DNA of 64,000 nt from Coralliovum pocilloporae (GTDB lineage Bacteria > Pseudomonadota > Alphaproteobacteria > Rhizobiales > Cohaesibacteraceae): the NCBI RefSeq assembly GCF_030845175.1, contig NZ_CP132542.1, forward strand, positions 3,755,501 through 3,819,500. The letters run 5' to 3'. Each line of letters starts with the position of its first letter. Position 1 is the stretch's first letter. Shown here piece after piece: positions 1-8,199 of the stretch. The notes beneath the pieces are model-generated. The model saw nothing but the letters and a program-made list of their open reading frames with translations. It was not told the origin of the DNA and did not search any database. The position numbers and the translations under genes are program-made.

Positions 1-2
1 TG

Positions 3-47
3 GACCCTATTCAAGCTGTTGTTTGTGGCCAGGCTGCGCTTCCCTGA
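3..47 (+). CDS. Possible 3' tail of a gene entering from the left
   Basis: An open frame runs from the window edge to a TGA at 45-47 and would encode a short tail ending in CGQAALP. It is followed ten bases later by a hairpin with a T-rich flank, which is why this frame is preferred over the longer open frame 1. There is too little sequence to name a product, and the region may be non-coding. Confidence 0.25.
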   Translation, partial: DPIQAVVCGQAALP

Positions 48-56
48 TGAACCCGA

Positions 57-88
57 CGGGCGGGGTCATTTTACCGCCCGGCTTTGTT
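57..88 (+). terminator. Possible Rho-independent terminator
   Basis: A 7-bp perfect stem (CGGGCGG at 57-63 with CCGCCCG at 74-80) has a 10-nt loop and is followed by GCTTTGTT. The T-tract is interrupted, so termination efficiency is uncertain. It would end the gene entering from the left edge. Confidence 0.4.
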
Positions 89-170
89 GGAGATCCTTGA
101 AAACCGGAAGGTTTCCTGCGAACCTCCGCCGCGCCGGACGAAAAAATGACTATCGCAGAATGGGCGTGAG

Positions 171-190
171 CAATGAGTCTTGACCCTAGG
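171..190. repeat. Dispersed CCTAGG-end repeat, single copy
   Basis: CAATGAGTCTTGACCCTAGG matches at 18 of 20 bases the arms of the inverted repeat at 22088-22163. The stop codon of the hydrolase gene on the minus strand (186-188) lies inside it. Shorter relatives occur at 3602-3620 and near 37186-37196. Confidence 0.6.
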
Positions 191-998
191 CAGACAGGCT
201 CTGATCTGCCCGACGGTCTAGAAAATCAGCCACCGGACCGGAGAACAGATCCGGCTGCTCAATCAGCCCCAGATGCTGGAGGTCGGGCACGATGATGATC
301 TCTGACCTGGCGATCTCGCCGGCAATAGCGTGGCTCATGGCGGGCGTGCTGCCGGTATCATGGGCTGATGTCATCACAAGTGCCGGTACAGAGAGCGGTG
401 GCTGCGGGCGGATAAGCTCAAGAACACCTCTCGCCAGAACCTGCCGGTGCAGGGCGTAATTCTCCGGGTGATTGGCCAGCACCACAGCGCGTATCCGGTC
501 GACTTCATCGCCATGGTCACGCCGGAACCTGTCTGTGAACCAGCGTGCCAGGGTCACATCAATATTGGCACCGGGGCCGCCTGCATCGCTGGCTGCAGCC
601 CGCTCTTCCACCAGACGCTGCGCTTCAGGGTCCCGTTCGTGTGGCGAGTTCAGGATGGCAAGGGCCGACACCCGATCAGGATGGTCAATGGCTACCCGCC
701 GGTTGATCATGCCACCGAGGGAGAAGCCCACAAGGGCCGCCTTGCCGATGCCCAGCTCATCCATCAGGGCAATCAGCTGGTCAGACAGGACGGTGAGGCT
801 GGGAGTGTGCCGGGGTAGGGCGCTCTCCCCATGCCCGCAGAGATCATAGGTCAAGACCCGGAAGCGGTGTGCCAGGGCTGGTGCGATGGCCCCCCAGGTG
901 CTTGAACGGCTCAGGCCCAGGCCATGGATCAGCACCACAACAGGCGCATCATCCGGGCCCTGGATGTCATAGGCTGTACCCTCGGCTGAAACCGGCAT
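186..998 (-). CDS. Alpha/beta-fold hydrolase
   Basis: A 270-residue single-domain alpha/beta hydrolase of the 3-oxoadipate enol-lactonase/haloperoxidase type. It shows the oxyanion HG motif (VLIHGLG, about 22-28), the nucleophile elbow GFSLGG with Ser93, an acid in the TSAHDTG segment and a C-terminal His in DLQHLG. No signal peptide is seen, so it is probably cytosolic. The family includes lactonases, esterases and C-C hydrolases, and nothing nearby fixes the substrate. The gene stands alone and its stop codon falls in a dispersed repeat. Confidence 0.85.
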   Translation of the reverse strand: MPVSAEGTAYDIQGPDDAPVVVLIHGLGLSRSSTWGAIAPALAHRFRVLTYDLCGHGESALPRHTPSLTVLSDQLIALMDELGIGKAALVGFSLGGMINRRVAIDHPDRVSALAILNSPHERDPEAQRLVEERAAASDAGGPGANIDVTLARWFTDRFRRDHGDEVDRIRAVVLANHPENYALHRQVLARGVLELIRPQPPLSVPALVMTSAHDTGSTPAMSHAIAGEIARSEIIIVPDLQHLGLIEQPDLFSGPVADFLDRRADQSLSA

Positions 999-1168
999 GC
1001 TTCCTCTCTTTGCTTTGTTGGCGCACGTTGTTTGCCGCCCAACCGGACCTCACCCTAAGATGACAAAGCAGGATGCATTTGGAAATTGAATAATCTTGCG
1101 GAGCTTATGCAGGAAAATCGATTGATGAATCTCTCGGCTCTAACAAACCTCGCGCTAAAGCGGGAACC

Positions 1169-2464
1169 CTAAAGCTTCAGTGTATCGGCCCGGCCAAGGA
1201 TGTTCTTCACATCGAAAATCACCGCACCGTCCCTCGTAAAGCGGTCGATCTCCTCCCGATACTCATCGATGAACACCTGATGGCCAACGGCGACAATGAT
1301 TCCGTCATAGGTGTCATCCTCGAAAGGGGCGGAGGTCAGCTCGAGATCATATTCGGCCCGGACCTCGTCTGCCTTGAGCCAGGGGTCGAACACATCCACC
1401 TGAACCCCGTATTCCTTCAGCTCCGTTATCACGTCCACCACGCGGGTGTTTCTGAGGTCGGGGCAGTTCTCCTTGAAGGTCAGCCCCATCACCAGAATGC
1501 GCGAGCCGTTGACCTGGATTTTTCGGCACAGCATGGCCTTGATCATCTGGCTGGCCACATAGGGGCCCATGCTGTCATTGATCCGCCGCCCGGCCAGAAT
1601 GATTTCCGGATGGTAGCCCACAGCCTGGGCCTTGTGGGTGAGGTAATAGGGATCAACGCCGATGCAGTGCCCGCCTACAAGACCGGGCCGGAACGGCAGG
1701 AAATTCCACTTGGTCCCGGCGGCCTCGAGAACGGCAGCCGTATCAATGCCGAGCCGGTTGAAGATGATGGCCAGTTCATTGACCAGCGCGATATTGAGAT
1801 CCCGCTGGGTGTTCTCGATCACCTTGGCGGCCTCGGCAATGCGGATGGATGCAGCCCTGAAGGTGCCTGCGGTGATGATGCTGCCATAGACCTCATCAAC
1901 CAGTTCGGCAATCTCCGGGGTGGAGCCCGAGGTGATTTTCAGGATTGACGGCAGGCGATGGGTCTTGTCGCCGGGATTAATCCGCTCGGGGCTGTAGCCG
2001 ACAAAGAAATCCTCGTTGAAAACAAGGCCGGATTCCCGGGCGAGAACCGGCACGCAGTCCTCTTCGGTGGCGCCTGGGTAGACCGTGCTTTCATAGACGA
2101 CAATATCGCCCGGCTTGAGCAGGGCACCCACCGTGCGGGAGGCCGAGAGAAGTGGTGCGAGATCCGGACGCTTGTGCTGATCAATAGGCGTCGGAATGGT
2201 CATGATGTAGAAGCTGCAATCCGCCAGATCGGCCGGATTGTCTGTAAAGGTCAGCCCAGCGGCCGCCGCAAACTCTCCATCCTCCACCTCAAGGGTTGAA
2301 TCATGACCCTGCTTCAGCTCTTCGATGCGGGTTTTATTGATGTCAAACCCGATGACCGGACGTGTTTTGCCAAACTCCACCGCCAGCGGCAGGCCCACAT
2401 AGCCAAGGCCGATAATGGCAATCTTCAGGTCGTCAGATGTCTTGTGCGCCGGGCTGGAAGTCAT
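1169..2464 (-). CDS. UDP-N-acetylglucosamine/galactosamine 6-dehydrogenase, TviB/VipA type
   Basis: A 431-residue nucleotide-sugar dehydrogenase that oxidises a UDP-hexose(amine) to the uronic acid with two NAD. The N-terminal Rossmann motif [10 protein letters not shown] is at about residues 19-28. Catalytic Cys267 lies in [11 protein letters not shown], and the C-terminal UDP-binding domain contains [14 protein letters not shown]. The start is placed at MTSSPAHK (2464); the open frame extends upstream into the next gene but that stretch is not family-like. Only 11 bp separate it from the upstream epimerase, so the two are an operon making a uronic-acid sugar nucleotide for surface polysaccharide. 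The exact sugar cannot be decided here. Confidence 0.88.
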   Translation of the reverse strand: MTSSPAHKTSDDLKIAIIGLGYVGLPLAVEFGKTRPVIGFDINKTRIEELKQGHDSTLEVEDGEFAAAAGLTFTDNPADLADCSFYIMTIPTPIDQHKRPDLAPLLSASRTVGALLKPGDIVVYESTVYPGATEEDCVPVLARESGLVFNEDFFVGYSPERINPGDKTHRLPSILKITSGSTPEIAELVDEVYGSIITAGTFRAASIRIAEAAKVIENTQRDLNIALVNELAIIFNRLGIDTAAVLEAAGTKWNFLPFRPGLVGGHCIGVDPYYLTHKAQAVGYHPEIILAGRRINDSMGPYVASQMIKAMLCRKIQVNGSRILVMGLTFKENCPDLRNTRVVDVITELKEYGVQVDVFDPWLKADEVRAEYDLELTSAPFEDDTYDGIIVAVGHQVFIDEYREEIDRFTRDGAVIFDVKNILGRADTLKL

Positions 2465-2475
2465 GTCACACCTGT

Positions 2476-3486
2476 CTATTTGCCGTAATAATCCCGGAAC
2501 CAGCTTACGAAGCGGGCAATGCCCTCCCGGTAACCGGTCTCCGGGCGATAGCCGGTCAGGCTCTGCAGCAGGTCGGCATTGGCCCATGTGGCGGCCACAT
2601 CGCCGGGCTGCATGGGCATGTAGTTGCGGATGGCCCTGATGCCGAGTTCATCCTCCAGCGCCTCGATGAAATCCAGCAGTCTGACCTTGTCGGAATTGCC
2701 GATATTCAGCACCCGGAACGGAGCCACCGGTGACAGGCTGTCACCCTCTGCTACCTGCCCGTCTTCCGGGCGTTCGGGAATGGCATCCATCAGCAGCCGG
2801 ATGCCGCGGACCAGATCATCCACATAGGTGAAATCGCGATACATGTCGCCATTGTTGTAAATATCGATGGGGCGGCCATCGAGAATGGCATCGGCGAACT
2901 TGAACAGCGCCATGTCCGGGCGACCCCATGGGCCATAAACCGTGAAGAAGCGGAACATGCTGATCGGTATGTTCCAGAGATGGGCATAGGAATGGCCCAT
3001 ATTCTCATTGGCCTTCTTGGTGGCGGCATAGAGACTGAGGGGCGTTTCGGTCTTTTCCGTCTCGCTGAACGGCATGTCCTCATTGGCCCCGTAAACCGAT
3101 GAGCTTGAGGCCATCAGAAGATGGTCGACCTGAAGGCGGCGGGCGGCTTCCATAATGTTGAAGGTGCCAACCAGATTGGTATCGATATAGGCGCGCGGGT
3201 TCTCAAGGCTGTAGCGCACACCAGCCTGGGCCGCCAGATGGATAATGATATCGGGCTCGAACCCATCCAGTGCCGCATCAAGCCGGGCCTGGTCTTCCAG
3301 CAGACCCTCCGTGGCCGCAAAGCGTTCATTCTGCTGCAGCATGGCGTGCCGCCGCTGTTTCAGGCGCACGTCATAATAATCGGTCATGCCGTCATAGCCA
3401 TGCACGCTGTAGCCTTCGGACAGAAGCAGACGAGCCAGGTGGAAGCCGATAAACCCGGCTGTGCCTGTAATAAAAACACGTTTCAA
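2476..3486 (-). CDS. UDP-glucuronate 4-epimerase-like NAD-dependent epimerase (CapI/LspL type)
   Basis: A 336-residue extended SDR. The NAD-binding motif TGTAGFIG is at residues 7-14, a catalytic SSS-VYG segment follows, and the Tyr153-x3-Lys157 pair lies in SLYAATKK. Length and the [14 protein letters not shown] and [11 protein letters not shown] segments fit UDP-GlcA or UDP-GlcNAcA 4-epimerases. It is the first gene of a two-gene operon with the nucleotide-sugar dehydrogenase, which would supply its substrate. No glycosyltransferase or export gene is in the window, so the polysaccharide locus must lie elsewhere. Confidence 0.87.
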   Translation of the reverse strand: MKRVFITGTAGFIGFHLARLLLSEGYSVHGYDGMTDYYDVRLKQRRHAMLQQNERFAATEGLLEDQARLDAALDGFEPDIIIHLAAQAGVRYSLENPRAYIDTNLVGTFNIMEAARRLQVDHLLMASSSSVYGANEDMPFSETEKTETPLSLYAATKKANENMGHSYAHLWNIPISMFRFFTVYGPWGRPDMALFKFADAILDGRPIDIYNNGDMYRDFTYVDDLVRGIRLLMDAIPERPEDGQVAEGDSLSPVAPFRVLNIGNSDKVRLLDFIEALEDELGIRAIRNYMPMQPGDVAATWANADLLQSLTGYRPETGYREGIARFVSWFRDYYGK

Positions 3487-3601
3487 GACAAGGTTCCTGT
3501 GCCGAAGGACAGTGGAGCACGACCGTGATCCGGATCTGAGACTATCTATGTTCGCAAGCCCCGACAGTCAATACAAGCCATTGGGCAAGCTATAGGGTCT
3601 G

Positions 3602-3620
3602 CAAAGAGTCTTGACCCTAA
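3602..3620. repeat. Short relative of the CCTAGG-end repeat
   Basis: CAAAGAGTCTTGACCCTAA shares 17 of 19 positions with the repeat at 171-190. It lies 46 bp upstream of the DUF1403 gene. TTGACC inside it could also act as a -35 element, but no well-spaced -10 is evident. Confidence 0.45.
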
Positions 3621-3665
3621 CAAAGACCGGAGACGCTTCGGCCCGTGTTGGTATAAGCTCCCGTC

Positions 3666-4697
3666 ATGATCAAGCGTGCTGATTCCAGAAGGGCCGATTC
3701 GAAGGGGCCGGGCTTGTGGGCTGATGACGGGTTGCCCGCTGTCTCCGCTTTTCCCGCCTTTCCTTCTTGGGCCCGGCTTGCAGCGGCACCCTCGTCCGAG
3801 CCTCAGCGGCTTCTTGACCATGTGCGCGCCCGAAAGACTGAAGTGATGCTGGCTGCAGGCGCGGGCCTCGGGGCGCTGTCGGGTCTGGCCGGTCAGGTTG
3901 ACACGGCCTTTCCCGGCGACCTCTGGCGCAAGCGGCAGGCTCTGGCGACAGCGGTTCAGGTGCTGAAGAGATCCCGCAGCCGGGCGGATGAAGCCACCCT
4001 TCGCGATGCCCTGTTGTTGACCCGGCCCGGAGATGATCCTGGCCCCGCAGGGCAGGTCTATACGCTCTGCCGGTCCTTTGCGGAACGCCGGATGCTGCGC
4101 CCCAGCGCCCAGGAAGAGCTGCTGGACAGGCTCCCCATGCCCGAGAAAGAGCGGCAGGCCATTGGTGCGGCTTTGATGGCCGCTCTGGATGATGGGGCGG
4201 ATGAGGGTGCCTTGGCAGCTGCGGCCCGTGTCTGTGCCACAATCTTTGCGGCAAGCCCGCACCGGCCTGCCCTAGCTCTGGGCCTGGCTGATGCAACATT
4301 GGCCCGGCATCTGCGCTGGCATGCGCCGGTGCCGCTGCTTGGCTGCGCGCTGCCATCGTCGGCGCTGTCCGGTTTCCTGTCCGAACCGCCGGATCACTGG
4401 TTGTTGCTGTGTGCCTGGGCTTATGCCCGTGCGGCCGCAGAAGCCTGTGATCTTGGTGCAGATCTTCATCGGCGGGCCAGCCGTGCCCGGGCTGCGGCCT
4501 CCAAAATCCGCACAAGGGGCGCAGAGCGGGCGTTTGGGCTGATCCTGTCTGAGGATGCGGTGCAACCGGCGTCTGATTTCTGTCGCCAGACCGGGCTGAC
4601 GGACCGTGCGGCGCGGCGCTTCTGCATACGGCTTGAAGAACTCGGTGCCCTGCGCGAGTTGACCGGCCGGGCGACCTTCCGGCTTTACGGGTTGTAG
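3666..4697 (+). CDS. DUF1403 family protein
   Basis: A 343-residue, Ala/Arg-rich, mostly helical protein recognised as DUF1403, a family found in alphaproteobacteria, often on plasmids or islands, next to an ScpB-like gene. Landmarks are the FPSWARLAAAP start, the central RRADEATLRDALLLTRPGDDPGP-like block and a C-terminal winged-helix-like segment (RAARRFCIRLEELGALRELTGRATFRLYGL). The downstream ScpB-like gene starts within its stop codon, which implies translational coupling. Function is not established. The C-terminal helix-turn-helix suggests DNA binding. Confidence 0.75.
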   Translation: MIKRADSRRADSKGPGLWADDGLPAVSAFPAFPSWARLAAAPSSEPQRLLDHVRARKTEVMLAAGAGLGALSGLAGQVDTAFPGDLWRKRQALATAVQVLKRSRSRADEATLRDALLLTRPGDDPGPAGQVYTLCRSFAERRMLRPSAQEELLDRLPMPEKERQAIGAALMAALDDGADEGALAAAARVCATIFAASPHRPALALGLADATLARHLRWHAPVPLLGCALPSSALSGFLSEPPDHWLLLCAWAYARAAAEACDLGADLHRRASRARAAASKIRTRGAERAFGLILSEDAVQPASDFCRQTGLTDRAARRFCIRLEELGALRELTGRATFRLYGL

Positions 4698-5296
4698 TGA
4701 TGGCAGGGCGTCAGACAAAGCAGCATCTGCTCGACCGGGAGCTTGACCACCTGCCCGATGACCTTCGCTGGCGGGAATGGATGGGCCGGGTGGAGGCCGT
4801 GCTGTTTGCCGCGCCTGAACCGGTGAAGCGGGACGCGCTCAGCCGCCTTGTGGGGCGGGCCTGCAATCTTGATCTGCTGATCGGTGATATTCGTGAAGCC
4901 CTGAAGGACAGGCCCTATGATCTGGTGGAGAGTGCCGGGGGCTGGCAGTTCCAGACCCGCAGGCGCTACGGGGATGTGATCCGGGCTGCGTCCGGTGTGC
5001 CCGACCCGATCTCCTCCCTGTCAGAGCGGGATATGGCCGTTCTCACCGCGATTGCCTATCAGCAGCCGGTGACCCGTGCCGAGCTTGGAGAGATTTTCGG
5101 CGTTGAGATTGGCCGGGAAACCCTGAACCGCCTCAGCCGCCACCGGTTGATCGCACCGGGACCGCGCAGCCCGAGCGCCGGTGCCCCCTATACCTATGTC
5201 ACCACAGATGCCTTCCTCACCCGTTTCACGCTGGCAACGATTGATGATCTGCCGGATCTGGACCTTGAAATGGCTCAGGAGCCGGATGAGGTTTAG
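4697..5296 (+). CDS. ScpB-like winged-helix protein (SMC-Scp complex subunit family)
   Basis: About 199 residues resembling chromosome segregation protein ScpB, with two winged-helix domains: VEAVLFAAPEPVKRDALSRLVG near residue 30, and LTAIAYQQPVTRAELGEIFGVE in the middle. It can start at GTG 4697 (1-bp overlap with DUF1403) or ATG 4700; both lie in the coupling junction. Canonical ScpB pairs with ScpA and SMC, but here the partner is DUF1403 and no ScpA or SMC gene is present. This is therefore probably the accessory alphaproteobacterial paralogue rather than the housekeeping ScpB. Confidence 0.8.
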   Translation: MMAGRQTKQHLLDRELDHLPDDLRWREWMGRVEAVLFAAPEPVKRDALSRLVGRACNLDLLIGDIREALKDRPYDLVESAGGWQFQTRRRYGDVIRAASGVPDPISSLSERDMAVLTAIAYQQPVTRAELGEIFGVEIGRETLNRLSRHRLIAPGPRSPSAGAPYTYVTTDAFLTRFTLATIDDLPDLDLEMAQEPDEV

Positions 5297-5623
5297 AGCG
5301 TGCTTCTGAAAAGTTGACAGACTTTTCAGGTAAAAGCTCGCATCAGAATAAAGCCCGGCAGGTTCTGAGGGTGTGGAGGTTCCCTACCTTCGCCCCATCC
5401 CCAGACTGTCACCCCGGCCAAGCGCAGCGCAGAGCCGGGGTCCAGAGGCGACAGGCTCTGAGTATGTGACGTCTTCTTCGCTGGATACCGCCCAAGTGCA
5501 TTCCTGAAAAATGATAGACTTTTCAGATAAAAGCACTGCTGCCAATTCAGGTTAAAGGGTGCAGGTGACGATCTCGGCTGGTGGCATAGGGAGAAGACAA
5601 GAGCCTGATTTTGAACGGACCTG
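5294..5623. repeat. Intergenic repeat cluster: two palindromic repeats and a REP-like block
   Basis: No gene is supported here. Copies of the dispersed palindrome (CTGAAAAGT paired with ACTTTTCAG) lie at about 5296-5340 and, degenerate, at 5495-5536. A REP-like block (CACCCCGG ... CCGGGGTCCAG) lies at about 5407-5445. The first palindrome immediately follows the ScpB stop codon and may act as a transcript end. Confidence 0.6.
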
Positions 5624-6118
5624 TCAGCCTTTGCCTTCCACCAGATAGGCCTCATCGAACCAGTGTTCTTCCAGATTGGGGCCGTCGCCTATCCGGTCGA
5701 TGACGATGAAGCGTCCCGGGGCACCCATGGGGGCGAGGACGCCGTGCCAGACGCCGCGATGGAGGTTGATGGACTGGCCGGGCTGGCTGAGAAAGGCCTG
5801 CAGATTCGTCGGGCGGCCATCGCTGTCAGCCGAGGCGACGACCACCAGCATAGGCACACCATCCAGCGGAACAAAGGCCTGGCTGCCGTCAGGGTGCCGC
5901 TCCACCATGTCTACAATGTGCGGAAAAGCGCGCGCCTTTGCATCAAACAGGCTGATCCCGGCGCGACCATCGGAGAAGTCCAGCAGGGCCCGGTCATGAT
6001 GCCGTCCGCACATGCCCTGATTGATCAGCTTGTCCGGCGCGCCATCCACTTCAATCACCTCGCCATAAGGGGCAAACATTTCGGCGGTCAGGGGGGCAAG
6101 CGGCAGGGTTTTCGGCAT
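5624..6118 (-). CDS. allA: Ureidoglycolate lyase
   Basis: A 164-residue AllA-family protein that splits ureidoglycolate into glyoxylate and urea, the last step of allantoin degradation. The family pattern is clear: LTAEMFAPYGEVIEV at the start, a central SLFDAKARAFPHIVDMVERHPDGSQAF-type block, and NLHRGVWHGVLAP with the conserved His residues. Length matches the family (about 160). It sits downstream of puuE on the same strand with a palindromic repeat in the 76-bp gap, so co-transcription is likely. Confidence 0.92.
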   Translation of the reverse strand: MPKTLPLAPLTAEMFAPYGEVIEVDGAPDKLINQGMCGRHHDRALLDFSDGRAGISLFDAKARAFPHIVDMVERHPDGSQAFVPLDGVPMLVVVASADSDGRPTNLQAFLSQPGQSINLHRGVWHGVLAPMGAPGRFIVIDRIGDGPNLEEHWFDEAYLVEGKG

Positions 6119-6131
6119 TGGGTTGTCCTTT

Positions 6132-6180
6132 ACAGCGTGCTTCTGAAAAGTTGGCAGACTTTTCAGACAAAAGCTCGCGC
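6132..6180. repeat. Dispersed palindromic repeat copy
   Basis: The core CTGAAAAGTT-GGC-AGACTTTTCAG has flanks GCGTGCTT and AAAAGCTCGC, nearly identical to the copy at 5296-5340. It sits between puuE and allA. Confidence 0.65.
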
Positions 6181-6194
6181 AGATATAAGGCCCA

Positions 6195-7634
6195 CTAGGG
6201 CAGCAGGTCTTTCAGGCGGAATTCGGCGATCCGTTCAACCTGGCGGCAGGCTTCGGAAAATTCTGTCTGTCGGTCATTGTCGATACGGCGATGGAAGGCT
6301 TCAAGGATAGAGGCCTTGGTGTGATCACGTACCGCGATGATGAAGGGGAAGCCGTGTTTGTCCACATAGTGGGTGTTCAGCGTCTGGAAGGTGCTGCGTT
6401 CCTCATCTGTCAGCATATCCAGACCGGCCCCGGCCTGTTCAGATGTGCTTTCGGCAGTGAGACGGCCTGCGGCTGCCAGCTTCCCGGCGAGATCCGGATG
6501 GGCATTGAGCACGCCGAGCCGCTCTTCATCGGACGCGCTGCGGAACATGCGGCAAAGAGCATTGTGAATGCCTGCGGCGCAGTCATGGGCCGGGCCAAGT
6601 TCCAGAGCAAAGGCGCGTTCGGCAATCCACGGGGAATGCTCAAAGATTGAGCCATAGGCTTCAACAAAGGCCTCCCGGCTCATCCGGCTGGGCCGGTCGA
6701 AAGTCTGAGGCGGATGTGTCGTCTTCCAATGCTCGGCAATATCGATGCGACGCGGACACCAGACCCCTTCAAAGCCGGAGATATAGTCGAGAAACCGCTT
6801 CAGCCCGGCAATCTTGCCCGGTCGGCCAATCAGACGGCAATGAAGGCCGATGCTCATCATTTTCGGCTGTCCGGCTTCGCCTTCCGCATAAAGCGTGTCG
6901 AACGCGTCGCGCAGATAGGCGGAGAAATCTTCTCCTGTAACCCAGCCCGGTGAGGCGGCAAACCGCATATCATTGGCTTCAAGTGTATAGGGGATAATCA
7001 GCTGGTCCCGGCCATCCACCTCAAGCCAGTAGGGCAGGTCGTCGTCATAGGTGTCCGAGATATAGTCAAACCCGCCATGGTCTGCCACAAGCCGCACGGT
7101 ATTGACGGAACAGCGGCCGGTATACCAGCCGCGCGGGCGTGAGCCTGTCACTTCCTCGTGCAGGCGTACGGCCTCGGCGATCGCTGCGCGCTCATCGGCC
7201 TCAGCCATATCCTTGTGGTCGATCCATTTAAGCCCGTGGGAAGCGATTTCCCACCCGGCGCTTTTCATCGCTGCCACCTGTTCGGGACTGCGGGCCAGAG
7301 CACTTGCGACCCCGTAAATGGTGAGCGGAATATCATGGCCGGTAAACAGCCGATGGAGCCGCCAGAACCCGGCGCGCGCGCCATAATCATAGATGGATTC
7401 CATATTCCAGTGGCGCTGGCCCTGCCAGGGTTGCGCGCCCGGAATATCAGACAGAAACGCCTCTGACGCCCCATCCCCGTGCAGAAGGCAGTTCTCGCCG
7501 CCTTCCTCGTAGTTCAGTACGAACTGCACCGCTATCCGTGCTCCGCCCGGCCATTGGGCATGGGGCGGATTGGGGCCATGGCCGCGCATATTGCGGGGAT
7601 ATCGTGTCGGGCCTGATGTCTCTGGAGGGGTCAC
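6195..7634 (-). CDS. puuE: Fusion of PuuE allantoinase and OHCU decarboxylase
   Basis: A 479-residue bifunctional enzyme. Residues 1 to about 310 form a NodB-like polysaccharide-deacetylase fold of the cofactor-independent allantoinase PuuE (RYPRNMRGHGPNPPHAQWPGG start, VQFVLNYEEGGEN, WEIASHGLKWIDH). Residues from about 325 to the end form 2-oxo-4-hydroxy-4-carboxy-5-ureidoimidazoline (OHCU) decarboxylase, including AYGSIFEHSPWIAERA, LNAHPDLAGK and FIIAVRDHTK. It would convert OHCU to S-allantoin and then hydrolyse it to allantoate. The start is GTG 7634, because a later ATG would remove the conserved RYPRN segment. It is divergent from uraH, whose product makes OHCU. Confidence 0.93.
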   Translation of the reverse strand: MTPPETSGPTRYPRNMRGHGPNPPHAQWPGGARIAVQFVLNYEEGGENCLLHGDGASEAFLSDIPGAQPWQGQRHWNMESIYDYGARAGFWRLHRLFTGHDIPLTIYGVASALARSPEQVAAMKSAGWEIASHGLKWIDHKDMAEADERAAIAEAVRLHEEVTGSRPRGWYTGRCSVNTVRLVADHGGFDYISDTYDDDLPYWLEVDGRDQLIIPYTLEANDMRFAASPGWVTGEDFSAYLRDAFDTLYAEGEAGQPKMMSIGLHCRLIGRPGKIAGLKRFLDYISGFEGVWCPRRIDIAEHWKTTHPPQTFDRPSRMSREAFVEAYGSIFEHSPWIAERAFALELGPAHDCAAGIHNALCRMFRSASDEERLGVLNAHPDLAGKLAAAGRLTAESTSEQAGAGLDMLTDEERSTFQTLNTHYVDKHGFPFIIAVRDHTKASILEAFHRRIDNDRQTEFSEACRQVERIAEFRLKDLLP

Positions 7635-7804
7635 TGGCGCATCTCCGGTGTATTATTCATTATGCCGTTATAGCAAAAGAATGATTGTGGTTTTTCTCAA
7701 ATCTCAAAAAGGTTCTTCTTGTGATAGGGTGCTGTACCGGATGACAAAAGGCGTCATAAAGGCACGATCCCTTATCCGCATCTGCATGATCCCAAGAGGC
7801 AACA

Positions 7805-8158
7805 ATGACAGGCTATCTGACGACCCATGTTCTTGACACAGCGCGCGGCTGCCCGGCAGAGGGCCTTGAAATCGCGCTTTACCGGATAAGTGATAACGAG
7901 CAGGTGCATCTGAAAACACTTGTGACCAATGCGGATGGCCGGACGGATGAACAGATCCTGCCCGCTGGGGATTTCGTCACCGGTACCTATGAGCTGGTCT
8001 TTCACGCTGGCGCCTATCTGGATGCAACAGGCACCCCGCCGGAAGATCCGCGGTTCCTCGACCTCATCCCCATCCGCTTCGGCATGAGCGAAGAAAGCCA
8101 CTACCACGTACCGCTGCTGCTGTCGCCGTTTGGCTATTCAACCTACCGGGGGAGTTGA
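7805..8158 (+). CDS. uraH: 5-hydroxyisourate hydrolase
   Basis: A 117-residue transthyretin-like HIU hydrolase that opens 5-hydroxyisourate to OHCU. The diagnostic ends are present: N-terminal LTTHVLDTARGCPAEG with the catalytic His, and C-terminal YHVPLLLSPFGYSTYRGS with the YRGS tetrapeptide. A purine-rich AAGAGG precedes the ATG. It is divergent from the puuE fusion across 170 bp that probably hold both promoters. It acts directly after PuuD (29.2 kb). Confidence 0.95.
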   Translation: MTGYLTTHVLDTARGCPAEGLEIALYRISDNEQVHLKTLVTNADGRTDEQILPAGDFVTGTYELVFHAGAYLDATGTPPEDPRFLDLIPIRFGMSEESHYHVPLLLSPFGYSTYRGS

Positions 8159-8199
8159 GGGGCGTTCGATCAGGTGGCCTAATAAAGACTGGATATGCT

